From UBA11612 sp965228575 (GTDB lineage Bacteria > Pseudomonadota > Alphaproteobacteria > Rhodospirillales > Rhodospirillaceae): 64,000 nucleotides of DNA. This document shows positions 37,409 through 47,881 of this stretch, piece by piece (position 1 is the first letter of the stretch; every line of letters begins with the position of its first letter). A model generated the notes under the pieces. It had not been told where the DNA came from. It did no database searches and worked only from the letters and a program-made list of their open reading frames with translations. A program made the translations under genes and the position numbers. Location: the NCBI GenBank assembly GCA_965228575.1, contig CBDDHW010000058.1:1-64000 (forward strand), read 5' to 3'.

Positions 37409-38323
37409 GTGAAATCGCTGTTCAACCGCGCGTCGCAAGCGCCGTACTTGTTGCTGACGCTGACCATGCTGATGTGGAGCGCCAATGCGGTTGCTGCGCG
37501 TATTGCCGTTGACGAGGTGTCCCCTCTGATGCTGACAGCCATTCGATGGGTTGGCGTGACAAGCTTGGTCTTTGCACTCGCCCATAAGCGCATCATTTCA
37601 GAGTGGCCGATCCTAAGGCCGCGGCTTCCCCTCTTGCTCGGGCTGGGCGCGCTGGGCTTTAGCACGTTCAACGCCATGTTTTACTGGGCTGCCCATTCCA
37701 CAAGCGCGATCAACATTGGAATTATCCAAGGCGCGGTGCCGGTGCTGGTCATGCTCGGTGCATACATGATGTACAAAACACAGGTGTCAGGAACACAAGC
37801 AATCGGAGTCACAATCACGATTATTGGAGTCGTTGTGGTTGCCGTTCGCGGCGACTTTGAACGGATAAGCGAGGTTCAATTTAATCCCGGCGATCTATTG
37901 ATGATTACCGCGTGCATGCTTTACGCCGTGTACACGGTTGCCTTGCGTCAACGGCCTGCCGCATCAGGCGTCGCAATATTCTCAGTGATGGCCGTCGGCG
38001 CGCTTGCAACATCAATTCCGATGGCCGTGGTTGAAGTCGCGCTGGGTCATAGTTTGTGGCCGACGCAAACAGGATGGGCCGTCATCGCCTTTGTGGTGAT
38101 CTTCCCGTCATTGCTTGCCCAACTTTTCTTTATTCGCGGCGTCGAACTGCTGGGTCCGGGACGCGCAGGCGTGTTTATCAATCTTGTGCCTGTGATCACC
38201 GCAATCTTGGGCGTCTATATTTTAGGTGAACTTTTTCGCGGCTACCACGCGGCCGCCCTGCTCCTCGTGCTGGGTGGCATTTGGCTCGCGGAGCGAAAAC
38301 AAAATCGCGCGGCTGTGCCTTAA
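37409..38323 (+). CDS. DMT (EamA) family transporter
   Basis: A 304-residue inner-membrane protein with ten hydrophobic segments and two EamA repeats. The motif MWSANAVAARIAVDEVSPLMLTAIRW at the start and ELLGPGRAGVFINLVPVITAILGVYILGE in the second half are typical. The start is a GTG at 37409 with AAGGAC upstream. Substrate unknown; members export amino acids or metabolites. It is convergent with the hydrolase gene at 38328. Confidence 0.85.
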   Translation: MKSLFNRASQAPYLLLTLTMLMWSANAVAARIAVDEVSPLMLTAIRWVGVTSLVFALAHKRIISEWPILRPRLPLLLGLGALGFSTFNAMFYWAAHSTSAINIGIIQGAVPVLVMLGAYMMYKTQVSGTQAIGVTITIIGVVVVAVRGDFERISEVQFNPGDLLMITACMLYAVYTVALRQRPAASGVAIFSVMAVGALATSIPMAVVEVALGHSLWPTQTGWAVIAFVVIFPSLLAQLFFIRGVELLGPGRAGVFINLVPVITAILGVYILGELFRGYHAAALLLVLGGIWLAERKQNRAAVP

Positions 38324-38327
38324 GGAC

Positions 38328-39365
38328 TTAGGGAAAACTCGATTGTAACCGCTCGATCGGATTTTGATCGGCGCTCGAGGGAAGCGGCGCGGATTGATCG
38401 TCGATAAATGCGGCAACGTCGTTCAAAACCGTCGGCGCATTTTTGTCACGAAATATCATATGCCAACTGTCGTCGTAGTACGCAGCCCGCCACGTTTTAT
38501 TCGTGGACTGAAAATGAGACATCGCCAAGGCGGTCGGTTGCTTTGGAATTATCTCGTCGTTTTGCCCATACAAATACAACACCGGCACATCAATTTCAGG
38601 CGGCGCGCTTAACGCTTCGTCCATCAAGTTCGTCAGTCCGTACACTGCGTCGATCCGTGTGTTTTTTATAAACAGCGGATCACGCGCGTTATCGCGCAAC
38701 ATTTCAATGTTGTCGCTGGCGATGCGGCCCAGGCTTCGTCCCGAGGGCTTCAGGCCAGGCGCAATGCGCGCACCAACCCACAGGGCCATGCGATACGGCA
38801 CCGGCATTGTCGAGCGCGCCCACACGGCTGGCGCAGCCAGGACCGCCGCATCCACCGGCGGCGGGTCTGAAGACGCCAGCGCTTTCATCACCACAGCGCC
38901 GCCCATACTTTCGCCCAGAGCAAATATCGGTGTGTCGGGGTGCATCGTCTTGAGAACACCTGCAAAGTCGGAGAAGTCGCGCGCGAGTATCTCTCCGCCT
39001 GCCCACAACCCAAAGTGCGGTGCATTTCCAAAACCGCGCTGATCGTAGGCATACACCGCTATCCCGCGCCGCGCGAGGAACGGTCCGACGCCGGGCGCAT
39101 CGGGAACCTTTGCAAAGGCTTTGCTATAGTCATTGAACCCATGCACGGCCAAAACAACGGCCCTTAAAGTGCTCTCCTCATCTGGTTCCGGACCCCAATA
39201 TTTTGCCGGCAGCCTTAAACCATCAGAGGTGATGAAAGCATCACCAACGAACACCGGCGTGCTCGCCGCCGGGCCGGGCGGCGCGACCGTCGGTGCGCAC
39301 GCGCACAAGATGCCCAAGGCCAACCCGGCAAACATATTGCGGAAAGAATTTATATGCGTCGGCAT
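38328..39365 (-). CDS. Lipoprotein alpha/beta-hydrolase (lysophospholipase-like)
   Basis: A 345-residue hydrolase of the serine aminopeptidase type (Hydrolase_4). The leader carries a lipobox, CACA after LGIL. The nucleophile is the Ser in GESMGG; the oxyanion motif is VHGFNDYS; YDQRGFG, the acidic residue near YGQNDEIIP and the His of DSWHMIF complete the active site. It is probably a membrane-attached lipase or esterase. Start at ATG 39365; a TTG two codons earlier is less likely. Confidence 0.8.
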   Translation of the reverse strand: MPTHINSFRNMFAGLALGILCACAPTVAPPGPAASTPVFVGDAFITSDGLRLPAKYWGPEPDEESTLRAVVLAVHGFNDYSKAFAKVPDAPGVGPFLARRGIAVYAYDQRGFGNAPHFGLWAGGEILARDFSDFAGVLKTMHPDTPIFALGESMGGAVVMKALASSDPPPVDAAVLAAPAVWARSTMPVPYRMALWVGARIAPGLKPSGRSLGRIASDNIEMLRDNARDPLFIKNTRIDAVYGLTNLMDEALSAPPEIDVPVLYLYGQNDEIIPKQPTALAMSHFQSTNKTWRAAYYDDSWHMIFRDKNAPTVLNDVAAFIDDQSAPLPSSADQNPIERLQSSFP

Positions 39366-39406
39366 GAGCAAGGTCCGTGAGAAACTTGTCCTAACAATCG
39401 CGCTAG

Positions 39407-40399
39407 TTATATCTGAGAGGTGCCGCCATTTTCTGCATAAGAGCTTGAGGTCAGCTGCAGGAATATATCCTCCAACTCGACTTCATCAGTGCGAATGTCG
39501 GCGATTTGCAATTGGCTTGATTGCGCTGCATTTAAAATTTCCTGCATCGCATTCGCGCTGGGCCGGTAATTGACAAGCAATTCATTCGGTGCAGTTTGCG
39601 TCGCCTGTAGTTGCTTGAGCGGTTCTGGAATTTCCGTAATCGGATCAGCCAGAATCAGCGAGACAGACTTGTTGTCGATGCGGCGCAGAAGCGCTTGGGT
39701 GGTATCGCATGCCACCAGCTTTCCGTGATTGATAATCGCAACGTAGTCACAAAGCTCCTCTGCCTCTTCCAAATAGTGCGTCGTCAAAAGAACCGTCGCC
39801 CCGCTCGCGTTTAGCTCGCGAATATGCCGCCAGAGATGCTGGCGCAGTTCCACGTCCACGCCCGCCGTCGGCTCGTCCAACACAACGATTGGCGGCGTGT
39901 GGACTAAGGCCTTGGCGACCAACAAGCGCCGGCGCATGCCGCCGGATAGCGCGCGCGCATAGGCCTCGGCCTTATCGGCCAGTCCCACCAATTCCAAGAT
40001 TTCGTCCGTGCGCCGTTCTGCTTTCGGCACGCCGTAAAGACCAGCTTGAACTTCGAGCACCTCGCGCGGCGTAAAAAACGGATCAAGGTTGAGCTCTTGC
40101 GGCACAACACCAATCGCACAGCGCGCCTGACGCTCGGCTGTCTCAATATCATGACCCCATATCCGCACGGTCCCGGAGCTTTTATTCACCAGCCCGGCCA
40201 TAATATTGATCAGCGTTGACTTGCCCGCGCCGTTCGGCCCGAGCAGCCCGAAAAAAGATCCGCGGGGAATCGTCAGGGAAAAATCGACCAGGGCATGTTT
40301 GGGCGCACCGGTCTTACTGCCGTAGGTCTTATTGAGCGCCTCAATCTCGATGGCGAGGTCGGGCAAAGATTGAGCATCAGGGGTGGTGGGTACGGTCAC
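39407..40399 (-). CDS. ABC transporter ATP-binding protein (ABC-2 exporter type)
   Basis: A 330-residue ABC ATPase. It has Walker A GPNGAGKST, signature LSGGMRRRL, Walker B IVVLDEPTAGVD and switch TTHYLEEAEEL, with a C-terminal extension of about 90 residues. It resembles YadG-type ATPases. The partner permease is not in the window on this side. The start is a GTG at 40399, with a weak ribosome site. Substrate unknown. Confidence 0.85.
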   Translation of the reverse strand: MTVPTTPDAQSLPDLAIEIEALNKTYGSKTGAPKHALVDFSLTIPRGSFFGLLGPNGAGKSTLINIMAGLVNKSSGTVRIWGHDIETAERQARCAIGVVPQELNLDPFFTPREVLEVQAGLYGVPKAERRTDEILELVGLADKAEAYARALSGGMRRRLLVAKALVHTPPIVVLDEPTAGVDVELRQHLWRHIRELNASGATVLLTTHYLEEAEELCDYVAIINHGKLVACDTTQALLRRIDNKSVSLILADPITEIPEPLKQLQATQTAPNELLVNYRPSANAMQEILNAAQSSQLQIADIRTDEVELEDIFLQLTSSSYAENGGTSQI

Positions 40400-40609
40400 A
40401 AAAAAGCCTGTCTTGGGAGCAAAGCGCGCAGCGCCGGAAATCCATGGGTATCACTCCGGCAATTCTGCGGTCAACGTCGAGAGCACACTAATATAATGTC
40501 GAATGTTGGGGCGCAAAGTTCCCCGACTTGCAATCTTCACGCACCGACCGCATAAATCATGCCGGGGCCGATAGAGCCTAATGTTCGAATTCAGCGCAGG
40601 AACCGCACC

Positions 40610-40798
40610 ATGGCCGAGTCTGCAGAAGTCATAAATACCGAGACTGCTCAAGTCAGTTGCGATGGCGGCGGTGGTGCTTTAGGGCACCCTCGCGTTTATC
40701 TGCAAATTAAGCCAGAGGTCGGTGAAATCGAATGCCCATATTGTGGCCGGCGGTTTGTTCTAAAAACAGATACGCCCTCTAAACCCGAAGCCCATTAA
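40610..40798 (+). CDS. Small zinc-finger protein (CHCC/NDUFS6-like)
   Basis: A 62-residue protein with a Cys-x8-His-x15-Cys-x2-Cys pattern (SCDGGGGALGH and ECPYCGRRF), the zinc site of the NDUFS6-type family. ATG 40610 has AGGAA upstream; an ATG at 40559 would add 17 residues. It is short and widespread in this class. It lies 41 bases before polA. Confidence 0.8.
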   Translation: MAESAEVINTETAQVSCDGGGGALGHPRVYLQIKPEVGEIECPYCGRRFVLKTDTPSKPEAH

Positions 40799-40839
40799 GG
40801 AGCCAAGGATCCGCAGTCAGCGGACCTTTAACTGACGGT

Positions 40840-43640
40840 ATGGCCGCTAAGTCAAAAAAACCCCGGCGTCTCTACCTGATCGACGGTTCGGGTTATATTT
40901 TTCGCGCCTACCATGCGCTCCCGCCGATGACGCGCCCAGACGGTACGCCCGTCAATGCTGTCTACGGTTTTTCCAACATGCTGATGAAGCTCCTGGACGA
41001 CTTGCGCGATACCAGCGTCGAAGAACTTATGGCCGTGATCTTCGATGCAAAGCGGCAAACATTTCGCAATGAAATTTACAAAGACTACAAAGCCCATAGA
41101 CCCGGATCCGCCTGAGGATCTTATCCCCCAATTTGACCTCATCCGCGATGCAACGCGCGCGTTCAATGTCAAAGCCATTCAGATGGAAGGCTTTGAAGCC
41201 GACGATTTGATTGCCACTTACGCGAAGTTAGCGGCGGAAGATGGAATCGATGTCGTCGTAATTTCCCGCCGACAAAGATTTAATGCAGCTTGTGCGCCCC
41301 GGCGTCGTAATGCACGACCCGATGAAGAATCGCGCGATCGGTCCGGAACAGGTGATGGAAAAATTTGGAGTTGCGCCGGACAAGGTTATCGACGTTCAGG
41401 CTTTAGCCGGCGATTCGACGGACAACGTTCCAGGCGTACCCGGCATTGGCGTCAAAACCGCGGCACAATTGATTGATGAGTACGGTGATCTCGAAACACT
41501 CCTCGAACGCGCAGAGGAAATCAAACAGCCCAAACGCCGTCAGAACCTGGTCGATAACGCCGAACTCGCACGTATTTCAAAGCAACTCGTAACGCTTAAA
41601 GACGATGTCCCGATTGACATTCCCGTCGACGAACTCAAGTGGGAACAACCGGATGCCGACACGCTTCTCGGCTTTATCTCGGACCAAAACTTCAAGAGCT
41701 TGTTGGGGAAGGTTTCTGCAAAACTCGATGGACAATCGGAAAATTCCCAGAGCGCAACCTCGCCCGAGCAAAAAGCACTAACCGTTGAAACCGCAAACTA
41801 CGAAACAATTCAAAAAAAAGCTGATCTTGAACGGTGGGTGAGCGCCGCCATGGCGGCCGGGTGGGTCGCGGTTGATACCGAAACCGACGGCCTAAACCCC
41901 CATCAAGCCCGCATGGTCGGCGTGTCCTTATCTCTTGAACCCGGAACCGGGTGTTACATCCCGCTTCGCCATACCGGCGGCGCTCCGCAAGGCAGCTTGG
42001 ATTTGGGCGGGAAAGATGAGGCAACCGATGCCCCGCCTCAAATTCCAATTAAAGATGCGATCAAACTGCTAAAGCCGCTTCTGGAAAATCCAGGCGTATT
42101 GAAAATCGGTCACAACATTAAATTCGATATGCATGTTTTCGCCCGCGAAGGCATCGACGTCTCGCCCGTCGATGACACCATGGTGATCTCTTATGTTTTG
42201 GAAGGCTCGCAGCACGGGCATGGCATGGACGAACTTTCCAACATGCACCTGGGGCACAAAACAATTCCCTTCTCCGAGGTTTGCGGAACCGGCAAGAAAC
42301 AAATCACCTTTGACCAAGTCCCTCTGGACAAAGCATCGACATACGCCGCGGAAGACGCCGATATCACATTCCGGCTTCACACCGTCCTCAAGCCGAGGCT
42401 TGTCGCCGATCACCTGGTCAGCATTTACGAATCTTTTGACCGCAAACTCATCCCCGTCCTGAAAGACATGGAAAGAAAAGGTGTCTTGGTTGACGCCAAG
42501 GTTCTTCAAACCCTCAGTCAAGATTTTGCTGGGCGCATGGCCGACCTTGAAGTTGAAATCCATAAACTGGCCGGTGAAGAGTTTAATGTCGGCTCACCCA
42601 AACAGCTCGGGGAAATCCTGTTCGAACGCATGAGTTTACCGGGCGGTAAGAAAACCAAAACCGGAGCGTATGGAACCGGCGCAAGTGTGCTTGAAGATTT
42701 GGCGGCCCAAGGTCATGACCTGCCCGCGCGGGTTCTCGATTGGCGGCAACTTTCAAAGCTCAAAAGCACGTACACCGACGCCTTGGTTGCTCAAATCAAC
42801 CCGACAACACATCGCGTTCATACAAGTTACGGGCAAACCATCGCGTCTACGGGCCGGCTGTCGTCAACCGATCCAAATTTACAAAACATTCCTATCCGAA
42901 CTGAAGAGGGGCGAAAAATTCGTACAGCCTTTGTCGCCGACAAAGGCAAAACTCTCCTCTCTGCCGATTATAGTCAAATTGAACTTCGCCTTGTCGCACA
43001 TGTCGCGGATGTCAAAGCGCTGAAGCGCGCGTTTAATGACGGCGAAGATATTCACGCCGCCACCGCGTCGGAAATGTTTGATGTCCCGATCAAGGGGATG
43101 GACCCGATGGTCCGGCGCAAAGCCAAAGCCATTAATTTTGGAATCATTTACGGGATCTCGGCGTTTGGCCTTGCACGCCAGCTAGGCATCTCTCGCGGCG
43201 AAGCGCATGATTACATCGAAGCGTATTTTGAGAAATTTCCGGAAATCAGAGAGTATATGGAAACAACAAAGGCGCTCGCCAAAAAGCAGGGGTATGTGAC
43301 GACCATGTACGGCCGCAAATGTTGGACCCCAGGCATCGGGGACCGCAATCCAAACATGCGCGCGTTTGCCGAGCGTGCGGCGATCAACGCACCCATTCAA
43401 GGCGGCGCGGCGGATATCATTAAACGAGCCATGATCCAACTTCCCGGCGCATTGGAGACGGCGGGACTCAAAGCCGATATGCTTCTCCAGGTCCACGATG
43501 AGTTGATTTTTGAGGTTCCCAAAGCAGAGATCGACAAGACCAAAGACGTTGTTAAAAAAGTCATGGAAAACGCTGAACATCTCGACGTCCCTCTTATTGT
43601 TGATACCGGGATCGGCCAGAACTGGGACGAAGCGCACTAA
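40840..43640 (+). pseudogene. polA: DNA polymerase I, interrupted by two frameshifts
   Basis: The gene is split into three reading frames (40840-41115, about 41045-41270 and 41283-43640). Removing one C from 41101-41103 joins AHRP to DPPEDLIPQF, and removing one C from 41265-41267 joins VVVIS to ADKDLMQLV; the result is 932 residues, the normal PolA length. Visible parts: 5'-3' exonuclease (N terminus; GYIFRAYHALPP), 3'-5' exonuclease with DTETDG, and polymerase with DYSQIELRLVAH, RRKAKAINFGIIYG and QVHDELIFEVP. It fills gaps in replication and repair. Two independent breaks in a core gene suggest a sequence error. Confidence 0.9.
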
Positions 43641-43675
43641 ATTAAAGTCGGAAGACGCCTCATGGAACACACCCC

Positions 43676-45241
43676 ATGAAATTCACAGGCCTTGCACTCC
43701 CTATCGTGATTTTTTGCCTCGGGACTCGCGTAGCGCTTGCGCAAGATCCAACTTTAGAGTGTTTCCGAAGCGACTTAGGGCATACGGAACGCGTAGCCGC
43801 CTGCGATGCTGTTTTATCTCGGGAAGATTTGCCCCAAAGAACACGCGCGCTTGCTTTGTTGTCGCGGGCTCGCGCACACAGCCAAAATGAAAATCGTTTT
43901 CTTGCTTTAAACGACTTTGACTCCGCATTGGCGATATTGCCCGATGAATTCACCGCGCGCCTCGACCGGGGGCAATTGCTCGAAGACTTAAATCGACACC
44001 ATGACGCTGAAACGGATTACACAATCATTATTGATCAAGCCCTGCGCACTGAGGAGGTGCTCCTTGGCAACGCCTATGCCCGCCGTGGCGCTCTGCGTCT
44101 TGCTGCCGGCGAAACATCAGCGGGCATCGCGGACCTGGGACAAGCCCGGCGGTTTGACCCGCGCAATCCAGCGCCGTTTAAAATTCGGGGAGCATACTTC
44201 CTGGAGAACGACAATATTGAGCAAGCAGCCGCAGAACTTGAGCAGGCCACGTCACTCAATGCCGGAGATGTTGACGCTCAGCTCATGTTCGGAAAAACAC
44301 AGTTGCGGCTGGCTCAGCCCGATGCAGCCGTGCGCGCATTTTCATCCGCGCTCATTGTTGAACCAAATAATGTAGACGCGCTTCGAGGCCGGGCTACCGC
44401 CTACGGGCAACAGCAAAACTATGCAACCGCCATTGCGGATTATACGTCGGCCTTGAATATCGTTGCCGACGACTGGGCGTCACTGGAGGGGCGGGGCGCA
44501 GCATTATTGCGAATTGGAGCGTTCAACGCCGCCATACAAGATTTCGACAAAGTGCTCGGCCACGCGCCGCAAAACGAGAATGCGGTTTTTTTTCGTGCGA
44601 ATGCGCGGTTTCAAAATGGAAACGCGTCCGGAGCGGTTGAGGATTTCAGCACTATTCTGGCCAAGCACCCTCAAAATATTGATGCGCGCGTTGGCCGCGG
44701 GATCGCACGTCAGTTTGATGGGGATTACGACGGCGCGGAGGAGGATTTCACCGTAGCGTTGGATGCCGTCCCCGACGCCGCCCAATCACTCGCCAACCGC
44801 GGCTACGTACGGGTCATGAAAGGCGATTTCGCTGCCGCCGTCGATGATTTTACAGCCGCCCTGTCACTTCCGAACGCGCCTGTGCACCTAGCTCTTTGGA
44901 AATATGTTGCCGAAGCGCGTGCGGGCAATCCAAACCCTGAAACGCTGTCGTTCGCGCTTCGCACTCTAGATGACGGGCAGTGGCCAGCGCCTATCTTGAA
45001 TTATTTTTTGGGTCAGGCGACCGGAAACGAAGTTATTTCCGCAGCGCTTCTAGAGCCTATGACAGCCGCCGGAAGCTTATGCGAAGCATATTTTTTTCTT
45101 GGGCAGGCGGCCCTTGTTTTGGGTGATCCTGAAGAAGCCAAACGGCTTTTTAAAGGTGCAGTGGATACCGCCGCCGTTCGCTTTACAGAATATGCCGGGG
45201 CAAAAGCCGAGTTGTCACAACTTGACAAAGTCCTTGAATAA
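43676..45241 (+). CDS. Exported TPR-repeat protein
   Basis: A 521-residue protein with a signal peptide (to about residue 22) and about ten TPR-like helical hairpins (repeats such as AIADYTSALNI, AIQDFDKVLG and AVEDFSTIL), ending in a helical cap. It probably acts as a periplasmic scaffold. Partners are not known. It lies between polA and chvI and has its own start 35 bases after polA. Confidence 0.75.
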   Translation: MKFTGLALPIVIFCLGTRVALAQDPTLECFRSDLGHTERVAACDAVLSREDLPQRTRALALLSRARAHSQNENRFLALNDFDSALAILPDEFTARLDRGQLLEDLNRHHDAETDYTIIIDQALRTEEVLLGNAYARRGALRLAAGETSAGIADLGQARRFDPRNPAPFKIRGAYFLENDNIEQAAAELEQATSLNAGDVDAQLMFGKTQLRLAQPDAAVRAFSSALIVEPNNVDALRGRATAYGQQQNYATAIADYTSALNIVADDWASLEGRGAALLRIGAFNAAIQDFDKVLGHAPQNENAVFFRANARFQNGNASGAVEDFSTILAKHPQNIDARVGRGIARQFDGDYDGAEEDFTVALDAVPDAAQSLANRGYVRVMKGDFAAAVDDFTAALSLPNAPVHLALWKYVAEARAGNPNPETLSFALRTLDDGQWPAPILNYFLGQATGNEVISAALLEPMTAAGSLCEAYFFLGQAALVLGDPEEAKRLFKGAVDTAAVRFTEYAGAKAELSQLDKVLE

Positions 45242-45390
45242 CCCCCTACAAACATTGAAATCTTAACAGCGCGCCCTACCGTGGTCACGGGAGTGCAGTA
45301 ATTTTGCCATAATGCGCCGGTGGTATGGCGGATGGCGGGCACAGGTTCTCCTTAGTCAACGATCTCGCCAACGGAAAAAGGAATAAAACC

Positions 45391-46101
45391 GTGGCTTACA
45401 ATATCGCTCTCGTCGACGACGATCGAAACATTCTTACCTCTGTCTCCATGGTTCTCGAAACCGAGGGGTTCTCGGTAAAAACCTATCGGGACGGCGCTGA
45501 AGCCCTGCACGGCATTAACGCCGAGCCTCCAGATCTGGCTGTCTTGGACATCAAAATGCCGCGCATGGATGGCATAGAACTACTTCAGCGTTTGCGTGAA
45601 AAAAGCGCAATGCCGGTAATTTTTCTGACGTCCAAGGATGATGAAGTCGATGAATTGCTTGGATTGCGCATGGGCGCTGACGACTACATCAAGAAGCCGT
45701 TTTCACAGCGCCTTTTGATAGAGCGTGTGCGTGCAATCTTCAGGCGACTGGAAGCACAAAAAGAACAAGCCGACGGGGGAACATCGGCGGACGCACTGAA
45801 GCGCGGCGATTTGGTTCTCGATACAGCGCAACACATGTGCCTGTGGAAAGGCCAACCGGTTAATTTGACCGTGACGGAATTTTTGCTCATTCAAGCTTTG
45901 GCGCAAAGGCCAGGTCACGTAAAAAGCCGGGACCAATTGATTGATGCGGCTTACGGCGAAAACATCTACGTTGATGACCGCACAATCGACAGTCACGTCA
46001 AACGGCTGCGGAAGAAATTTCGTGAAGTTGATAAAGAATTTTCGAATATCGAGACGCTGTACGGCGTAGGATATAAGTACAACGAAACACCAAGCTCTTA
46101 G
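45391..46101 (+). CDS. chvI: Response regulator ChvI
   Basis: A 236-residue OmpR-type regulator. The receiver has DDD at the N terminus, the phosphorylated Asp in LDIKMPRMDG (about residue 52), T(S) in LTSKDD and Lys in IKKPFS. The C-terminal winged-helix domain has TEFLLIQAL and VDDRTIDSHVKRLRKKF. The GTG start at 45391 has AAGGAA upstream. The order chvI-chvG-hprK and the ChvI-like linker identify it. In Agrobacterium and Sinorhizobium this system senses envelope and acid stress. Confidence 0.9.
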   Translation: MAYNIALVDDDRNILTSVSMVLETEGFSVKTYRDGAEALHGINAEPPDLAVLDIKMPRMDGIELLQRLREKSAMPVIFLTSKDDEVDELLGLRMGADDYIKKPFSQRLLIERVRAIFRRLEAQKEQADGGTSADALKRGDLVLDTAQHMCLWKGQPVNLTVTEFLLIQALAQRPGHVKSRDQLIDAAYGENIYVDDRTIDSHVKRLRKKFREVDKEFSNIETLYGVGYKYNETPSS

Positions 46102-46144
46102 TTAAACCAAACTTCGATACCGGTCTAAAAATGGGGAAACTTTT

Positions 46145-47878
46145 GTGCGTTTGGAAAACAACGCTCGTCTTGATGATCTGCGCATCAAAACATCCGTATC
46201 TGAGGGTGAACGACTGGGTGGCGATAGCAGCAGTCTAAGTCGGTTTTTTTCTCCGCTCACTCTCCGGGTTCTCGCGGTCAATCTTATCGCACCCGTTCTC
46301 TTGGTATTAAGCCTTCTGTTTCTCGATCAATACGAAGACACCCTAATCGCGACCGAGCTGGATGCATTGCGCACTCAAGGAGAGCTAATCTCTGCGTCCA
46401 TCGCCGAAGGGGCAGTTATTGTTGATATTGATAACAATGCGTTTCCAATCTTTACGCCTAACGGCGCGTTGCGCGTGATCGATCCAAATGCGGCGCGCTT
46501 ATTGATACGCCGGCTTGCTGGACTGGCCGAGGTAAGGGCGCGGCTATTTGATCGGGACGGACAACTGGTCGCGGACACCAGGTTATTGCAAGGTCCGGGC
46601 GGCGAAGTTCAGGTGCTCGATCTCCCGCCCCCGGGCGGCACTGGCCTGACCGACCTCTTAAGACAGGCTTACGACTTTGCTATGGGGCTCTTTGCCTTAG
46701 ACAGCGGCTTGGAGCCCTACCGCGAGCGGCCAAATGCTCAGGCCTCAGACTACCAAGAACTGGGGCAAGCGATGGACACGGGCGAGCCGCACAGTGCGGT
46801 GCGCGTGGCAAACGACCGGCAGAAAGTTCTCACGGTCGCAGTGCCTATTCTTTTTTACCGGCAAATCGTCGGGGCCGTTCTCGTGTCTCGAGACGGCAGC
46901 AATGTCGACGAACACATGTATAGTGTTCGCAGTTCGATTCTTGGGATATTTGGCTGGGTCTTTGCATTAACCATCCTCACGTCTTTGTTTCTAGCGCGCA
47001 CAATTGCCCGGCCGGTGCGCAAACTCGCAGAGGCCGCTCAACTGGTGCACCAGTCGAAAAGTCGGCGCTACACCATTCCCAATCTCTCAAAACGTACGGA
47101 TGAAATCGGCGAGTTATCTGCAGCCCTCAGAGATATGACGGACTCGTTGTGGGCGCGTATGGACGCCATTGAGCATTTTGCCGCCGACGTCGCCCATGAA
47201 ATCAAGAATCCCCTTACAAGTTTGCGCAGCGCGGTTGAAACCGTTGCGCGGGTTCCTGATCCCGAACAACAAAAAAGGTTAATGTCGATTATTTTGGACG
47301 ACGTTGCGCGCTTGGATCGATTGATCACCGAGATTTCTGACGCCTCGCGATTGGACGCCGAATTATCGCGCGCCGAGATGGCGCATGTCGGCGTGGAACG
47401 TCTTGTCCGGGCGATGGCGGAAATTCAAAACGCGAATGATGATCCCGATGTTCCGAAAGTAGAGGTCATTGCCGAAGACCCAACCTCGCGGGGGCGTAAA
47501 CGGGACCCGGACCTTACCGTGCCGGGACTGGAAAGCCGCCTGGGTCAGGTATTTCGAAACCTTATCGGAAATGCGGTGTCCTTTAGTCCGAGCGGCAGTG
47601 TCATAAAAATTCGGACCGAACACACGGGTCGGCACATCAAGGTTGTGGTCGAAGACCAGGGGCCTGGCATTCCGGCTGGTAAAGAAAAAGCAATTTTCGG
47701 GCGGTTTTATTCGGAGCGCCCGGAAGGCGAGAAGTTCGGCACCCACTCCGGACTGGGGCTTTCAATTTCTAAGCAAATTGTCGAAGCCCATCACGGCGTG
47801 ATTTACGCGGAAAACATCTTGGATGATAGCAAGAAAGCGATTGGCGCTCGTTTCGTCGTACGCCTTCCGGCGGTATAA
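46145..47878 (+). CDS. chvG: Sensor histidine kinase ChvG
   Basis: A 577-residue kinase. It has two membrane helices (about 42-62 and 266-288) flanking a periplasmic sensor domain of about 200 residues, then HAMP, HisKA with the H-box FAADVAHEIKNPLTSLR (His present), and HATPase with N-box NLIGNAVSFSP, G1 DQGPGIP and G2 GLGLSISK. It phosphorylates ChvI, 43 bases upstream. Confidence 0.9.
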   Translation: MRLENNARLDDLRIKTSVSEGERLGGDSSSLSRFFSPLTLRVLAVNLIAPVLLVLSLLFLDQYEDTLIATELDALRTQGELISASIAEGAVIVDIDNNAFPIFTPNGALRVIDPNAARLLIRRLAGLAEVRARLFDRDGQLVADTRLLQGPGGEVQVLDLPPPGGTGLTDLLRQAYDFAMGLFALDSGLEPYRERPNAQASDYQELGQAMDTGEPHSAVRVANDRQKVLTVAVPILFYRQIVGAVLVSRDGSNVDEHMYSVRSSILGIFGWVFALTILTSLFLARTIARPVRKLAEAAQLVHQSKSRRYTIPNLSKRTDEIGELSAALRDMTDSLWARMDAIEHFAADVAHEIKNPLTSLRSAVETVARVPDPEQQKRLMSIILDDVARLDRLITEISDASRLDAELSRAEMAHVGVERLVRAMAEIQNANDDPDVPKVEVIAEDPTSRGRKRDPDLTVPGLESRLGQVFRNLIGNAVSFSPSGSVIKIRTEHTGRHIKVVVEDQGPGIPAGKEKAIFGRFYSERPEGEKFGTHSGLGLSISKQIVEAHHGVIYAENILDDSKKAIGARFVVRLPAV

Positions 47879-47881
47879 CAA

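Noticed and set aside
41045..41476. Separate gene in the second polA frame
   Set aside because: Its middle part is PolA sequence and its ends are out-of-frame tails created by the two extra bases.
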